64,000 bases of DNA from NCBI RefSeq assembly GCF_963678185.1, contig NZ_OY782757.1, forward strand, positions 3,438,001-3,502,000, in the 5' to 3' direction. This stretch comes from an uncultured Tolumonas sp. GTDB lineage: Bacteria > Pseudomonadota > Gammaproteobacteria > Enterobacterales > Aeromonadaceae. Shown one piece after another: positions 54,720 to 63,417 of this stretch (positions are counted from its first letter, which is position 1; each line of letters begins with the position of its first letter). The notes beneath the pieces are model-generated. The model was not told the DNA's origin, did not search any database, and saw nothing but the letters and a program-made list of their open reading frames with translations. Both the position numbers and the translations under genes were made by a program.

Positions 54720-55202
54720 ATGCCGTCTTTTGACATTGTATCTGAAGTCGCGATGAACGAAGTTCAGAACGCAGTAGAAAACGCGAATCGCGAATTGCAG
54801 ACCCGTTTTGATTTTCGTGGTGTTGAGGCCTCCTTTGAGCTGAACAAAGAAGAGATCAAAATGGCTGCCGACGCTGATTTCCAGCTCAAACAGATGATCG
54901 AAATCCTGCGTGATAAAATTGTGAAACGTGGTATGGATGTCAGCTGTCTGGATATCGGCGAGATCGAACATTCTGGCCGCCGTTATTTTCAGGTCATCAA
55001 ACTGAAACAGGGTATCGAAACGGATGTGGCGAAAAAGCTCATCAAGATCATCAAAGATGCCAAGATCAAAGTGCAGACCGCGATCCAGGGTGATGAAATT
55101 CGCGTGACTGGCAAAAAACGTGACGATCTGCAGGAAGCGATGGCGCTGGTGCGTCAGGCGGAGTTGGGGCAATCGTTCCAGTTTACCAATTTCCGTGACT
55201 AA
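54720..55202 (+). CDS. yajQ: YajQ family nucleotide-binding protein
   Basis: 160 residues beginning [20 protein letters not shown], with [20 protein letters not shown] and the ending FQFTNFRD. YajQ proteins bind nucleotides; the Xanthomonas homologue binds c-di-GMP and controls transcription. With three c-di-GMP enzymes in the same window, a receptor role is a reasonable but unproven idea. GAGGAGA precedes the ATG. Confidence 0.95.
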   Translation: MPSFDIVSEVAMNEVQNAVENANRELQTRFDFRGVEASFELNKEEIKMAADADFQLKQMIEILRDKIVKRGMDVSCLDIGEIEHSGRRYFQVIKLKQGIETDVAKKLIKIIKDAKIKVQTAIQGDEIRVTGKKRDDLQEAMALVRQAELGQSFQFTNFRD

Positions 55203-55223
55203 CCTGCGTTAGCGCTGTGTCTG

Positions 55224-55262
55224 GCCTCCCGAGCGCATCTGCCTCCGGAGGCTTTATTTTTT
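55224..55262 (+). terminator. Terminator between yajQ and ampG
   Basis: GCCTCC (55224-55229) or an adjacent second GCCTCC (55241-55246) can pair with GGAGGC (55247-55252), and TTTATTTTTT follows. The ampG ribosome site (TTGGAG) starts directly after. Confidence 0.65.
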
Positions 55263-55271
55263 GGAGTTGTC

Positions 55272-56510
55272 ATGCCGCAAAAGCACTGGTATCAACAGCT
55301 GTTTACCCGCCGGATGCTGATCTGTGTTTTCACCGGGTTCAGCTCAGGTTTGCCGCTTTATCTGTTACTCAATTTGGTACCGGCCTGGCTGAAAACGGAA
55401 CAGATTGATTTGAAATCGATCGGGTTGTTATCGCTGGTGCAATTTCCTTATACCTGGAAATTTATCTGGTCACCGCTGATCGATCGTTATCCCATTTTTA
55501 ATTTAGGGCGTCGCCGTGGCTGGATGCTGTTATCACAACTGGCGTTGATTATCGCCATTGCTTCACTGGGCTTTTTCTCGCCACAAACCTCACTGTGGAC
55601 GATTGCGTATCTGGCCTTTGGCGTCGCCTTTTTTAGTGCCAGTCAGGATATTGTGCTGGATGCCTACCGCCGAGAGATCTTATCAGATCACGAGCTGGGG
55701 TTAGGCAATTCGGTGCATGTGAATGCCTACCGGATTGCGGGTTTAGTGCCGGGTTCGTTATCGTTGATTCTGGCTGATCATCTGCCATGGCATTGGGTGT
55801 TCCCGATCACCGCCTTGTTTATGTTACCGGGCCTGATGCTGACATTAATGTGCAAAGAGCCGGCCTCGTCGCTGGTGCCGCGAACCTTGCGGGAAGCAGT
55901 GATTGAACCATTCCATGAGTTTATTCAGCGCCAAGGTGTGCAGAATGCACTGCTCATTCTGGCATTTATTTTCCTGTATAAACTGGGTGATAGCATGGCG
56001 ACATCGCTGGCAACGCCGTTTTATCAAGACATCGGTTTCAGCAAAACCGAGATTGGTCTGATCGCCAAACATGCGGGGCTTTGGCCGAGTGTGATCGGCG
56101 GCATGCTGGGCGGGATCTGGATGTTGCAGCTTGGCATCAACCGCGCACTTTGGTTGTTTGGTATTGTGCAGATCTTGGCGATTTTCGGCTTTTATTGGCT
56201 GGCTGGTGTCGGTCACGATCGTGTGGCACTGGGTTTTGCGATTGGTTTTGAAGCGTTTGGGGTTGGAATCGGTACTGCCGCTTTTATTGCTTTCATTGCC
56301 CGCACTACAGACCCACGTTATACCGCCACCCAGTTTGCGTTATTTACCAGTCTGGCCGCCGTACCGCGCACTTTCTTTAATGCCAGCACGGGTTGGTTGG
56401 TCGAATCCATGGGCTGGCAAAACTTCTTTCTGCTTTGTGCCTTATTGGCGGTTCCTGGCATGTTGTTGTTATTTAAAGTTGCACCGTGGCAAAGCGAAAA
56501 AGCAGAGTAA
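55272..56510 (+). CDS. ampG: Muropeptide permease AmpG
   Basis: 412 residues with 12 membrane helices of the MFS type: VFTGFSSGLPLYLLLNLVPA, SLVQFPYTWKFIWSPLIDRY, SQDIVLDAYRREIL. It imports GlcNAc-anhydromuropeptides released by lytic transglycosylases such as Slt (18061) for recycling. The ATG at 55272 has GGAG upstream. The gene is convergent with ppiA. Confidence 0.94.
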   Translation: MPQKHWYQQLFTRRMLICVFTGFSSGLPLYLLLNLVPAWLKTEQIDLKSIGLLSLVQFPYTWKFIWSPLIDRYPIFNLGRRRGWMLLSQLALIIAIASLGFFSPQTSLWTIAYLAFGVAFFSASQDIVLDAYRREILSDHELGLGNSVHVNAYRIAGLVPGSLSLILADHLPWHWVFPITALFMLPGLMLTLMCKEPASSLVPRTLREAVIEPFHEFIQRQGVQNALLILAFIFLYKLGDSMATSLATPFYQDIGFSKTEIGLIAKHAGLWPSVIGGMLGGIWMLQLGINRALWLFGIVQILAIFGFYWLAGVGHDRVALGFAIGFEAFGVGIGTAAFIAFIARTTDPRYTATQFALFTSLAAVPRTFFNASTGWLVESMGWQNFFLLCALLAVPGMLLLFKVAPWQSEKAE

Positions 56511-56511
56511 T

Positions 56512-56547
56512 AAAAAACCGGCAGGGTTCGCCTAGCCGGTTTTTTTT
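56512..56547 (+). terminator. Terminator of ampG (bidirectional)
   Basis: AAAAAACCGGC / GCCGGTTTTTTTT with a 12-nt loop: a strong stem with T-runs on both strands between convergent ampG and ppiA. Confidence 0.9.
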
Positions 56548-56567
56548 AATGCGATTACATGCAGAAT

Positions 56568-57122
56568 TTAGTCTAACCGCGTGACCTTGGTGATCACAAT
56601 CGGGTTAGTCGGTACATCACTGGCCCGTAATTTTGGATCAACACTGGTTGGTTCATCCGCAATTTTTTCCAGCACATCTAAACCGGATACGACGGAACCA
56701 AACACGGTGTAACCGGGTTGTACGTTCGCGTCCAACGAGGTGTTGTCGTTCAGATTAAAATAGAACTGGCGCGTGGCACTATTCGGATCACTCATGCGTG
56801 CCATCGCTAACGTACCGCGACGGTTAGACAATCCATTGCTGGATTCATTTTCTACCGGAGAGTGCGTTGGCAGCGGGTCAAAACCAGCCGTATAACCGCC
56901 GGCTTGTGCGACAAACCCGGGGATCACGCGATGGAACAGCGAATTGTTATAGCTACCGTCGTCGACATAACTTAAAAAGTTAGCCACCGTTTTCGGTGCT
57001 TTTTCTGCTTCCAATTCGACAACAATTTTGCCGAGGTTGGTTTGCATTTCTACACGCGGGCCGCTGGCCCAGACTAAACCGGGTAATAAGGCTAGCAGCG
57101 CTAATTTACGCAACTTCATCAT
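56568..57122 (-). CDS. ppiA: Periplasmic peptidyl-prolyl cis-trans isomerase A (cyclophilin)
   Basis: 184 residues: signal peptide (MMKLRKLALLALLPGLVWAS) and a cyclophilin domain with FHRVIPGFVAQAGGYT (catalytic Arg) and ATRQFYFNLNDN. It catalyses proline isomerisation in folding of exported proteins. Its ATG shares one base with the yajG stop (TAATG), so it is coupled to yajG. Confidence 0.94.
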   Translation of the reverse strand: MMKLRKLALLALLPGLVWASGPRVEMQTNLGKIVVELEAEKAPKTVANFLSYVDDGSYNNSLFHRVIPGFVAQAGGYTAGFDPLPTHSPVENESSNGLSNRRGTLAMARMSDPNSATRQFYFNLNDNTSLDANVQPGYTVFGSVVSGLDVLEKIADEPTSVDPKLRASDVPTNPIVITKVTRLD

Positions 57123-57694
57123 TAAAATTGACCTTTGATGGCACCACGGATCTGATTATCAGACAGCGCCTGAGCCATGATTTCAGACAGCTGTTCATTC
57201 AGCAGCACTTCCAGATCATGAATATCCGGACGAGTTATGCTGTCCTGTGAAGAAGCACGGTTATATTCTTTGGTCAGAACATTACCGTTGTTGGATACAG
57301 TCAGTTTAATGCGGCTTTTCGCATTGGCATTAAACATCACACCCGGTTTGGTCAATGTCGCCTGTAACTCCTCAACGACGACACCGATATTGATATTGGA
57401 TTGGCTGCCACGAGCCAAACCTTGTTGCTGGAAACCATCTTGCAGACGCTCTGCCAGCATAACATGTGGTGATACCTGGTTCGGGATCAAGGTCACAGGA
57501 GTATCAGGCAGAGCGATTTTAATGATCTGGCTGCCCGCACGCTCATCCTGACCATTCACTGAAACATCAACACCTGGCTGATAGAGCCCATCCAGCTGAT
57601 CATCGACGACTGGGTTCAGATTAGCTTTTTGTGGCCAAGAAGCGGCACAACCAACAAACAGCAGCACGCTGAGGAGTAACATTAACTTTTTCAT
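57122..57694 (-). CDS. yajG: YajG family lipoprotein
   Basis: 190 residues; signal peptide MKKLMLLLSVLLFVGC gives the lipidated Cys16. The domain (LAERLQDGFQQQGLARGSQS, VVVEELQATL, ALSDNQIRGAI) matches E. coli YajG, which also neighbours ampG. Function unknown. GGAGG lies before the ATG; it is 8 bp after rlmG. Confidence 0.88.
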   Translation of the reverse strand: MKKLMLLLSVLLFVGCAASWPQKANLNPVVDDQLDGLYQPGVDVSVNGQDERAGSQIIKIALPDTPVTLIPNQVSPHVMLAERLQDGFQQQGLARGSQSNINIGVVVEELQATLTKPGVMFNANAKSRIKLTVSNNGNVLTKEYNRASSQDSITRPDIHDLEVLLNEQLSEIMAQALSDNQIRGAIKGQF

Positions 57695-57702
57695 GGAGGC
57701 TC

Positions 57703-58839
57703 CTATCGATTTATTGAGCGTAAAATAACAAATTTACTGTTGCTGGCAATACATTCTGCGCCACCAAAGAGACGTTTTAATTTGATGTGATAATCCAAAT
57801 GTCGGTTACCGACGATCCACAGTTCACCACCGCGTTTCAGACAACGTTTGGCATCGCGAAACATTTGCCAAGCAATGTCATCAGTGATGGTTTGCAGTTG
57901 ATGAAATGGCGGATTACAAATAATGACATCAAGGCTGTTGCTGTCGATGCCATTTAGCGAATGACCAACCTGAAAGCGGCTACGCACCAGATCTTGCGGG
58001 CGATTTTTTTCGACGTTGAGTTGGCTCGATGCTACCGCCATATACGACTCATCGAGGAATAACAGTTCGGCTTCTGGGTTATATTCCAGCGCCATTAAAC
58101 CCAGCACGCCGTTACCGCAACCTAAATCAGCAATCAGGCCACGCTTTTGGCGAGGCAGATTTTCCAGCAGGAAACGTGCACCAATATCCAGACTAGCACG
58201 GGCGAAGACATTGGCATGGTTGGCGATCTGATAGTCAGTATTATCCAGCGGCCAGACGGTTGGATAAGGGTTAGCCATAACAGGGCGATCTTCCACTTGT
58301 GTGTAGATCAAGCGGGCTTTTTTCCATGCCAACGAGGTTTTTGTGCTGCCCAGGATCTGTTCAAACAACGTCAGCGTCGAGTTATGGATCTCTTTCACTT
58401 TACCTGCGGCAATGATGCGGGTTTCAGCTGTCACTACCTCACGCAGACGTAGTAGCTGATATTCCAGCATTGCCAGTGTCTTTGGTACTTTGATCAGCAC
58501 CAGTGATGGTGCTGTCGGTAACGGCGCTAGCGCATCTTGCAGGTGTAGTGGCAGTTCTTCCAACTCATTGGTTTGCCAGTTACGGCGCGTGGCTTCCTGA
58601 CTTAACAGTGAATCGCTGATCGCAATCGGCTCATAATGCGCCAGCCCGCAGGTGAGTGCGCCAAAGCTATCATTTAAAATCAGGATCGGACCTTGGCTGG
58701 CGGCGCTTTGCAGTTGTTCTGCGGTGAGTTCCCGCAGCAGATATTCATCGGCAGCGTCCCATGCTTGCAGATTGGGATCATTGGTAGAAGGGTAGCGGTG
58801 CAGCGTTAGCTCACTCGTTTCCAGGGTCAACAGGTTCAT
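57703..58839 (-). CDS. rlmG: 23S rRNA (guanine-1835-N2)-methyltransferase RlmG
   Basis: 378 residues, two related methyltransferase-like halves. The active C-half has IADLGCGNGVLGLMALEYNP and the N2-guanine motif IICNPPFHQL. It methylates G1835 of 23S rRNA using SAM. First gene of a likely rlmG-yajG-ppiA run. Divergent from alkB; the start codons are 73 bp apart when the alkB start at 58913 is used. Confidence 0.92.
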   Translation of the reverse strand: MNLLTLETSELTLHRYPSTNDPNLQAWDAADEYLLRELTAEQLQSAASQGPILILNDSFGALTCGLAHYEPIAISDSLLSQEATRRNWQTNELEELPLHLQDALAPLPTAPSLVLIKVPKTLAMLEYQLLRLREVVTAETRIIAAGKVKEIHNSTLTLFEQILGSTKTSLAWKKARLIYTQVEDRPVMANPYPTVWPLDNTDYQIANHANVFARASLDIGARFLLENLPRQKRGLIADLGCGNGVLGLMALEYNPEAELLFLDESYMAVASSQLNVEKNRPQDLVRSRFQVGHSLNGIDSNSLDVIICNPPFHQLQTITDDIAWQMFRDAKRCLKRGGELWIVGNRHLDYHIKLKRLFGGAECIASNSKFVILRSINR

Positions 58840-58912
58840 GCCGTTTCCATCTCATAATAATGTGGCTATTCTACCTGTCATCCTCGTTCAGACCAATGCA
58901 CCGGAGCAGAAA

Positions 58913-59497
58913 ATGCCACTAGAACGTCAGTTACTTACCGATGCGGAGTTGTGGTGGCAGGCCGATTTTTTACCGACACCGGTTGCGCAGCATTGGTATG
59001 CGTTATTACAGCAACAAGTTAACTGGCAACAATTACCGATCCGGATGTTTGGTCGGGTGCTGTTACAGCCACGATTGCTGTGTTGGTATGGCGATGCCAG
59101 TTACACCTACTCCAAATTGACGCTCCCGGCCACGCCCTGGCCGGCCTGGTTCATTCCCTTAAAGCAGCAAGTGGAACAGGCTGTTGGTGCCAGTTTCAAC
59201 GGTGTATTACTCAATTATTATCGTGACGGACAAGATTCGATGGGCTGGCACAGCGATGATGAACCAGAGCTGGGGCATGACCCGCTGATTGCATCGCTCA
59301 GTTTGGGGGCCGCACGGCGATTTACGCTGAAACATAAACAGCAACCATTGAAACACGAATTATTGTTAACCGAGGGTAGTTTATTGGTGATGGCGGGACA
59401 CATGCAGCATCATTGGCTGCATGCGTTACCAAAAATGGCGCGCGTTCAGGATGGGCGGATCAACCTGACGTTCCGTCAGATTATTTCTGGTGCATAG
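58913..59497 (+). CDS. alkB: AlkB-type Fe(II)/2-oxoglutarate dioxygenase
   Basis: 194 residues: Fe ligands His113 and Asp115 in WHSDDEPELG and His170 in HWLHALPK; 2-oxoglutarate contacts in LLNYYRDGQDSMG and the Arg residues of GRINLTFR. It resembles the short AlkB/ALKBH2-3 branch that repairs alkylated DNA or RNA. ATG 58913 has GGAG 7 nt upstream; the ATG at 58838 overlaps the rlmG start codon and gives a non-family extension. No LexA or Ada box was seen. Confidence 0.88.
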   Translation: MPLERQLLTDAELWWQADFLPTPVAQHWYALLQQQVNWQQLPIRMFGRVLLQPRLLCWYGDASYTYSKLTLPATPWPAWFIPLKQQVEQAVGASFNGVLLNYYRDGQDSMGWHSDDEPELGHDPLIASLSLGAARRFTLKHKQQPLKHELLLTEGSLLVMAGHMQHHWLHALPKMARVQDGRINLTFRQIISGA

Positions 59498-61659
59498 CGT
59501 TGCACCAAGGCCTGACTGACTTCATTAATGACACTTTGCCAGTCGCCCAGCACTGGCTGGCGAAATAAACGTGCTGAGTGATACCAGGGCGAGTCAGCCC
59601 GCTCGGTCAACCAGCGCCAATCATTGTTATAGGCCAGCAATATCCACACGGTTTTGCCCATCGCTCCAGCCAGATGCGCCACTGCCGTATCCACCGTGAT
59701 CACGAGATCCAACCCCGCAATAATGGCTGCCGTGGCTGTAAAATCACTCGGTGTTGCATCAGGAAAGTGAACATTAGCGGCGGCGATGGTTTGTCTGACA
59801 TGCTCCGGCAGCGGTTGCTGCAGGCAAATATAATCAGCTGGCAGCACCGATAATAATGGCTGAAACGTCGCTAAGGGTATAGAGCGAGCACGATCGTTGT
59901 GATGTTTGGCATTGCCAGCCCAGACAAAACCTATTTGCGGGTTCTTGCTGTTGGCTACTCGTTTAGTGGGAATAGTTAAATAACCTGCTGCAGCGGGAAT
60001 TGATGTCAGCGTTGTGGCAAACGCCAGTGGCAGACTCATTAATGAACATTGCCAGTCATGCGCGGGCAGGTTATCTCCACGTACAATAATTTGTTCAATG
60101 CCAGGTAATTCACTTAGCAGACGATGTAATACTTCTGGCGCTTCAAAAATAACGCGAACTCCACGCTTGGCGACGAGAGTGACGTAACGACAAAATTGGA
60201 TGGTATCGCCGTAACCTTGTTCTGCATGCAATAAAATCGTTTGTCCGGGTAAAAACGCTTCTCCGCGCCATTGTGGTTTTTGCCACTGCCGTTGTTTTGC
60301 GTTTTCACTGAGCCAGTTTTTTCGCCATTCATATAATTGCCAGCCCAGTAACATGTGCCCTTGTATTAAATGACAATGCGCCTGATTCCAGTAGGTTTCT
60401 GACAGGTTAGGATCTAACTCCCGGGCGCGTTTAAAATCTGCTTGCGCATCATCAAATTGACGTAACTCATATAACATCATGCCGTGTGTATTCAGTGCAC
60501 TGGCAAAGTGAGGGCGCAATTGAATTGCCCGCCATAAGCAGCTGAGTGCCAACCAGTGACGTTGCATATCACGTAAGACAATCGCACAGTCGTGCCATAA
60601 TTCAGCGCTATTGGGTGATAGCATCAGCGCACGGCGATAACAGCCTAAGGCATTATTTAATCGGCGTTGTTTCAGCAATACACCCGCTAGCCCATGCCAA
60701 GCGTTAATGTGATGGGGTTGTTCATGCGTGAGTTGCTGATAACGTTGCCGTGCTTGTTCCCATAAGCCGCATTTTTCCAAACTGACAGCGAAATTAAACA
60801 GCGCATCAGTGTGCCGCAGATGTTTTTTGAGGGCTTGCTGATAATAGTGCTGTGCCTCTTTATGTTGTTTTAAATCATCGAGGATCACGCCGCAGTTATT
60901 ATCAGCATCGGCATTGTTGGGCTCCATGTCGGCGACTTGGTGATAGCACTGGAATGCATCTTTATAGCGATGCAGTTGTCGTAAAATTGCACCTTGTTCG
61001 GTCAGACAATCGGTACAATTCGGGGATAATTGCAGTGCTTGTTGAATATAATGTAAGGCCTGCTCGTATAACCCAGTTTGTGATAAAGCTTTAGCGGTGA
61101 CGCGCCAACTGATGGCCTCTTGCGGATAATGCTGTAAGAGCTGACCAAACAGATCTAAGGCTTCCGCATTTTTCCCCTGCTCATAAAATAAATTACCGAG
61201 ATTAATCAATGCATCCCGGTGCTCAGGTTTTAATGCTAAAACTTGCTGCCAACATTGTTCGGCTTGTTCCAAACGCTGCAGATGTTGGTATGTCACTCCC
61301 AGATTATTCCAAGCTGCAGACATTGCCGGCTCAATCGCGAGAGCTCGTTCAAAACAAGCTAATGCCGCCAGGTAATCTTCTTTTGCCAACAAAACCAAAC
61401 CGCGGTCAGATAATAGATCGCAATCGTCAGGGGCTAATTCCTGTGCTTGTTGCAACACATACTCTGATTCGGCGTAACGGGTTTGCTGATATAACGAAAT
61501 ACCAAACAGGTGCAGGGCGATGCGGTGGCGAGGATGCTGCTGCAAAATATGGATATAACATTGTTGCGCATCGTCGAGCTGCCCCTGTTCATGCAGCCAT
61601 TGTCCGTGTAACAGGTGTTGTTCTGATGTCGATGGCTGCTGAAGATCGGTTGTAAGCAT
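59476..61659 (-). CDS. TPR-repeat protein with C-terminal glycosyltransferase-like domain
   Basis: 727 residues. About 12 tetratricopeptide repeats fill residues ~10-430 (for example AAWNNLGVTYQHLQRLEQAE). The C-terminal ~250 residues form a glycosyltransferase GT-B-like half: LLHAEQGYGDTIQFCRYVTL, IGFVWAGNAKHHNDRARSIP and GLDLVITVDTAVAHLAGAMG, as in GT9/GT41-like TPR proteins. Acceptor and sugar are unknown; protein O-glycosylation is one possibility. The 3' end overlaps alkB by 22 bp on the opposite strand. Confidence 0.78.
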   Translation of the reverse strand: MLTTDLQQPSTSEQHLLHGQWLHEQGQLDDAQQCYIHILQQHPRHRIALHLFGISLYQQTRYAESEYVLQQAQELAPDDCDLLSDRGLVLLAKEDYLAALACFERALAIEPAMSAAWNNLGVTYQHLQRLEQAEQCWQQVLALKPEHRDALINLGNLFYEQGKNAEALDLFGQLLQHYPQEAISWRVTAKALSQTGLYEQALHYIQQALQLSPNCTDCLTEQGAILRQLHRYKDAFQCYHQVADMEPNNADADNNCGVILDDLKQHKEAQHYYQQALKKHLRHTDALFNFAVSLEKCGLWEQARQRYQQLTHEQPHHINAWHGLAGVLLKQRRLNNALGCYRRALMLSPNSAELWHDCAIVLRDMQRHWLALSCLWRAIQLRPHFASALNTHGMMLYELRQFDDAQADFKRARELDPNLSETYWNQAHCHLIQGHMLLGWQLYEWRKNWLSENAKQRQWQKPQWRGEAFLPGQTILLHAEQGYGDTIQFCRYVTLVAKRGVRVIFEAPEVLHRLLSELPGIEQIIVRGDNLPAHDWQCSLMSLPLAFATTLTSIPAAAGYLTIPTKRVANSKNPQIGFVWAGNAKHHNDRARSIPLATFQPLLSVLPADYICLQQPLPEHVRQTIAAANVHFPDATPSDFTATAAIIAGLDLVITVDTAVAHLAGAMGKTVWILLAYNNDWRWLTERADSPWYHSARLFRQPVLGDWQSVINEVSQALVQRYAPEII

Positions 61660-61813
61660 AGTAACTACTGGCTGTGCTGATGGCCGTCATTCGATGGGGA
61701 TAGAATGCGAGACTGGCCTTGATTTGATAGCGCCACTATAACGAGCAACGAATAGCTACAACCAGCCAGTACGGTGAAAAGATTAAAAAATGATCGTTAA
61801 AGATTGTAAGTTT

Positions 61814-61828
61814 TGAGAGCGATTCTCA
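61814..61828. promoter_or_regulatory. Fur-like palindrome before bolA-apbE
   Basis: TGAGAGC-G-ATTCTCA has the 7-1-7 shape of a Fur site, with TGAGAAT-type half-sites. It lies 90 bp before bolA and 155 bp before the divergent TPR gene. It could equally be a simple hairpin. Confidence 0.35.
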
Positions 61829-61918
61829 ATAATGGAAATGACCTTATTTGTGATCGGGTTGTTTGTCTGGGCTGACACGTTATGCTGTGAGTTTGAAAAT
61901 CACGGCGGAGGATAAATT

Positions 61919-62230
61919 ATGTCGATGCAACAGCATATTGAACAAACCTTACAACAAGGGTTGGAACCAACCTGGTTGTCAGTAATCAACGAAAGTCATA
62001 TGCATCGATCTTCCGGGCCGGATGCGGAAAGTCACTTTAAAGTGGTCGTTGTGAGTGCGTTATTTGACGGTGAACGACTGGTTGCCCGTCACCGCCGAGT
62101 GAATACACTGTTGGCGCAGGCTTTGCAAAGTGGGGTGCATGCGTTGGCGTTACATACCTACACGCCGGCAGAGTGGCAAGCACGTGCAGCACTGGCACCC
62201 GATTCGCCAAATTGTGCCGGGCACAAATAA
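61919..62230 (+). CDS. bolA: BolA family protein
   Basis: 103 residues: INESHMHRSSGPDAESHFKV is the typical BolA sequence with the His that can bind an Fe-S cluster with a monothiol glutaredoxin, then RLVARHRRVNTLLAQAL. BolA proteins act in iron-sulfur handling and stationary-phase control. GGAGGATAAATT precedes the ATG. apbE follows after 25 bp. Confidence 0.92.
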   Translation: MSMQQHIEQTLQQGLEPTWLSVINESHMHRSSGPDAESHFKVVVVSALFDGERLVARHRRVNTLLAQALQSGVHALALHTYTPAEWQARAALAPDSPNCAGHK

Positions 62231-62255
62231 TTAATAAACGGCAGGAGAGAGCAGT

Positions 62256-63296
62256 ATGTCGTGGAGTAAACAGAGTGTCGGTTTGTTGATGCTGGCAATG
62301 GTAGCTGGTTGTGATAAGCCGCCAGCTGCGGAGCATCCGATGCTGGAAATTCATGGCCGCACGATGGGCACTTTCTATGGTGTCAAAGTGGTGGGTGATT
62401 TCCCGGGTGGGCAACAGGCGTTGCAAATGCAGGTCGATAGCTTACTGAAACACTATAACGATGAAATCTCCACGTATGATCCGAACTCTTCTTTGTCGAA
62501 GTTTAATCAACAACAAACTACTGCGCCGTTTTCTGTTTCTCAGGATATGGCGGATATCGTGATCAGTGCGGTACGTGTTGGTCAGCGTACGCAGGGTGTA
62601 TTGGATGTCACGGTCGGACCTTTGGTGAATTTATGGGGCTTTGGGCCGGATAAGCGCCCGGTGAAAATACCAACCGATGCGCAAATTGCCACCGCGCGTC
62701 AGCGCGTGGGCATTCAGCGTCTGCATGTCGATGTTAGTGCTGATCATGCGGAACTTCGTAAAGACATTCCCAACATGTATGTGGATCTGTCGACGGTTGG
62801 CGAAGGTTTTGGTGCCGATAAAGTTGCCGACTTTCTGGAGTCACGCGGTGTGCACAATTATCTGGTGGAAATCGCTGGTGCTTCCCGTAGTCGGGGTGTG
62901 AATGCTAAAGGCGAACCGTGGAAGCTGGCGATCCAGAAACCAACCGATGAGTTGGATGAAGTGCAAGCAATCGTCAAACCTGATGGCCGGGCGATCAGCA
63001 CCTCGGGCAGCTATCGTAATTATTATGAACTCAATGGTCAGCGTTATTCACATATCATCGATCCGGCAACAGGGAAACCGATCACGCATCGTCTGGTTTC
63101 AGCCACCGTGATCACGCCAACCGCGCTGGAAGCCGATGGTTTAGATACCGCGCTGATGGTGATGGGACCAGAGAAAGCAATGGCATTTGCCAAGCAACAA
63201 CATCTGGCAATTTATCTGGTAATCAAAACCGATAAAGGCTTTAAAGCGCAATATTCAGAATCCTTTGAACCCTATCTGGTGAAACCGGGTTCCTGA
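62256..63296 (+). CDS. apbE: FAD:protein FMN transferase ApbE (lipoprotein)
   Basis: 346 residues; signal peptide with lipobox MVAGC (Cys ~19). The ApbE domain has GRTMGTFYGVKV, STYDPNSSLSKFN, VDLSTVGEGFGADKV and the metal-binding ISTSGSYRNYY with HIIDPATGKP. It attaches FMN to Thr of periplasmic flavoproteins such as NqrC or RnfG. It is likely co-transcribed with bolA. Confidence 0.93.
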   Translation: MSWSKQSVGLLMLAMVAGCDKPPAAEHPMLEIHGRTMGTFYGVKVVGDFPGGQQALQMQVDSLLKHYNDEISTYDPNSSLSKFNQQQTTAPFSVSQDMADIVISAVRVGQRTQGVLDVTVGPLVNLWGFGPDKRPVKIPTDAQIATARQRVGIQRLHVDVSADHAELRKDIPNMYVDLSTVGEGFGADKVADFLESRGVHNYLVEIAGASRSRGVNAKGEPWKLAIQKPTDELDEVQAIVKPDGRAISTSGSYRNYYELNGQRYSHIIDPATGKPITHRLVSATVITPTALEADGLDTALMVMGPEKAMAFAKQQHLAIYLVIKTDKGFKAQYSESFEPYLVKPGS

Positions 63297-63331
63297 TTTT
63301 TTATCCGCCTTGTGGCAGCGTTCATATATTT

Positions 63332-63398
63332 ACCGTCTGACAGAAAAAATTAGCTGTTGTCAGGCGGTTATCTCCTTAGGATGTTGATCCTAATTTTT
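63332..63398. repeat. Two successive hairpins between apbE and the ydhF-like gene
   Basis: ACCGTCTGAC (63332-63341) pairs with GTCAGGCGGT (63359-63368) over 10 bp with one wobble. Then TTAGGAT-GTTG-ATCCTAA (63376-63393) is followed by TTTTT, a small intrinsic-terminator-like unit. One or both may end the apbE transcript or act in the leader of the next gene. Confidence 0.5.
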
Positions 63399-63417
63399 AA
63401 TGTTATGGGTAACAATT

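Noticed and set aside
54633-55172. 179-codon frame antisense to yajQ
   Set aside because: It mirrors a strongly conserved gene and has Phe/His/Asp-rich composition typical of an antisense frame.
58838-58912. Upstream ATG for alkB at 58838
   Set aside because: It overlaps the rlmG start codon, lacks a ribosome site and adds residues outside the family; ATG 58913 has GGAG at good spacing.
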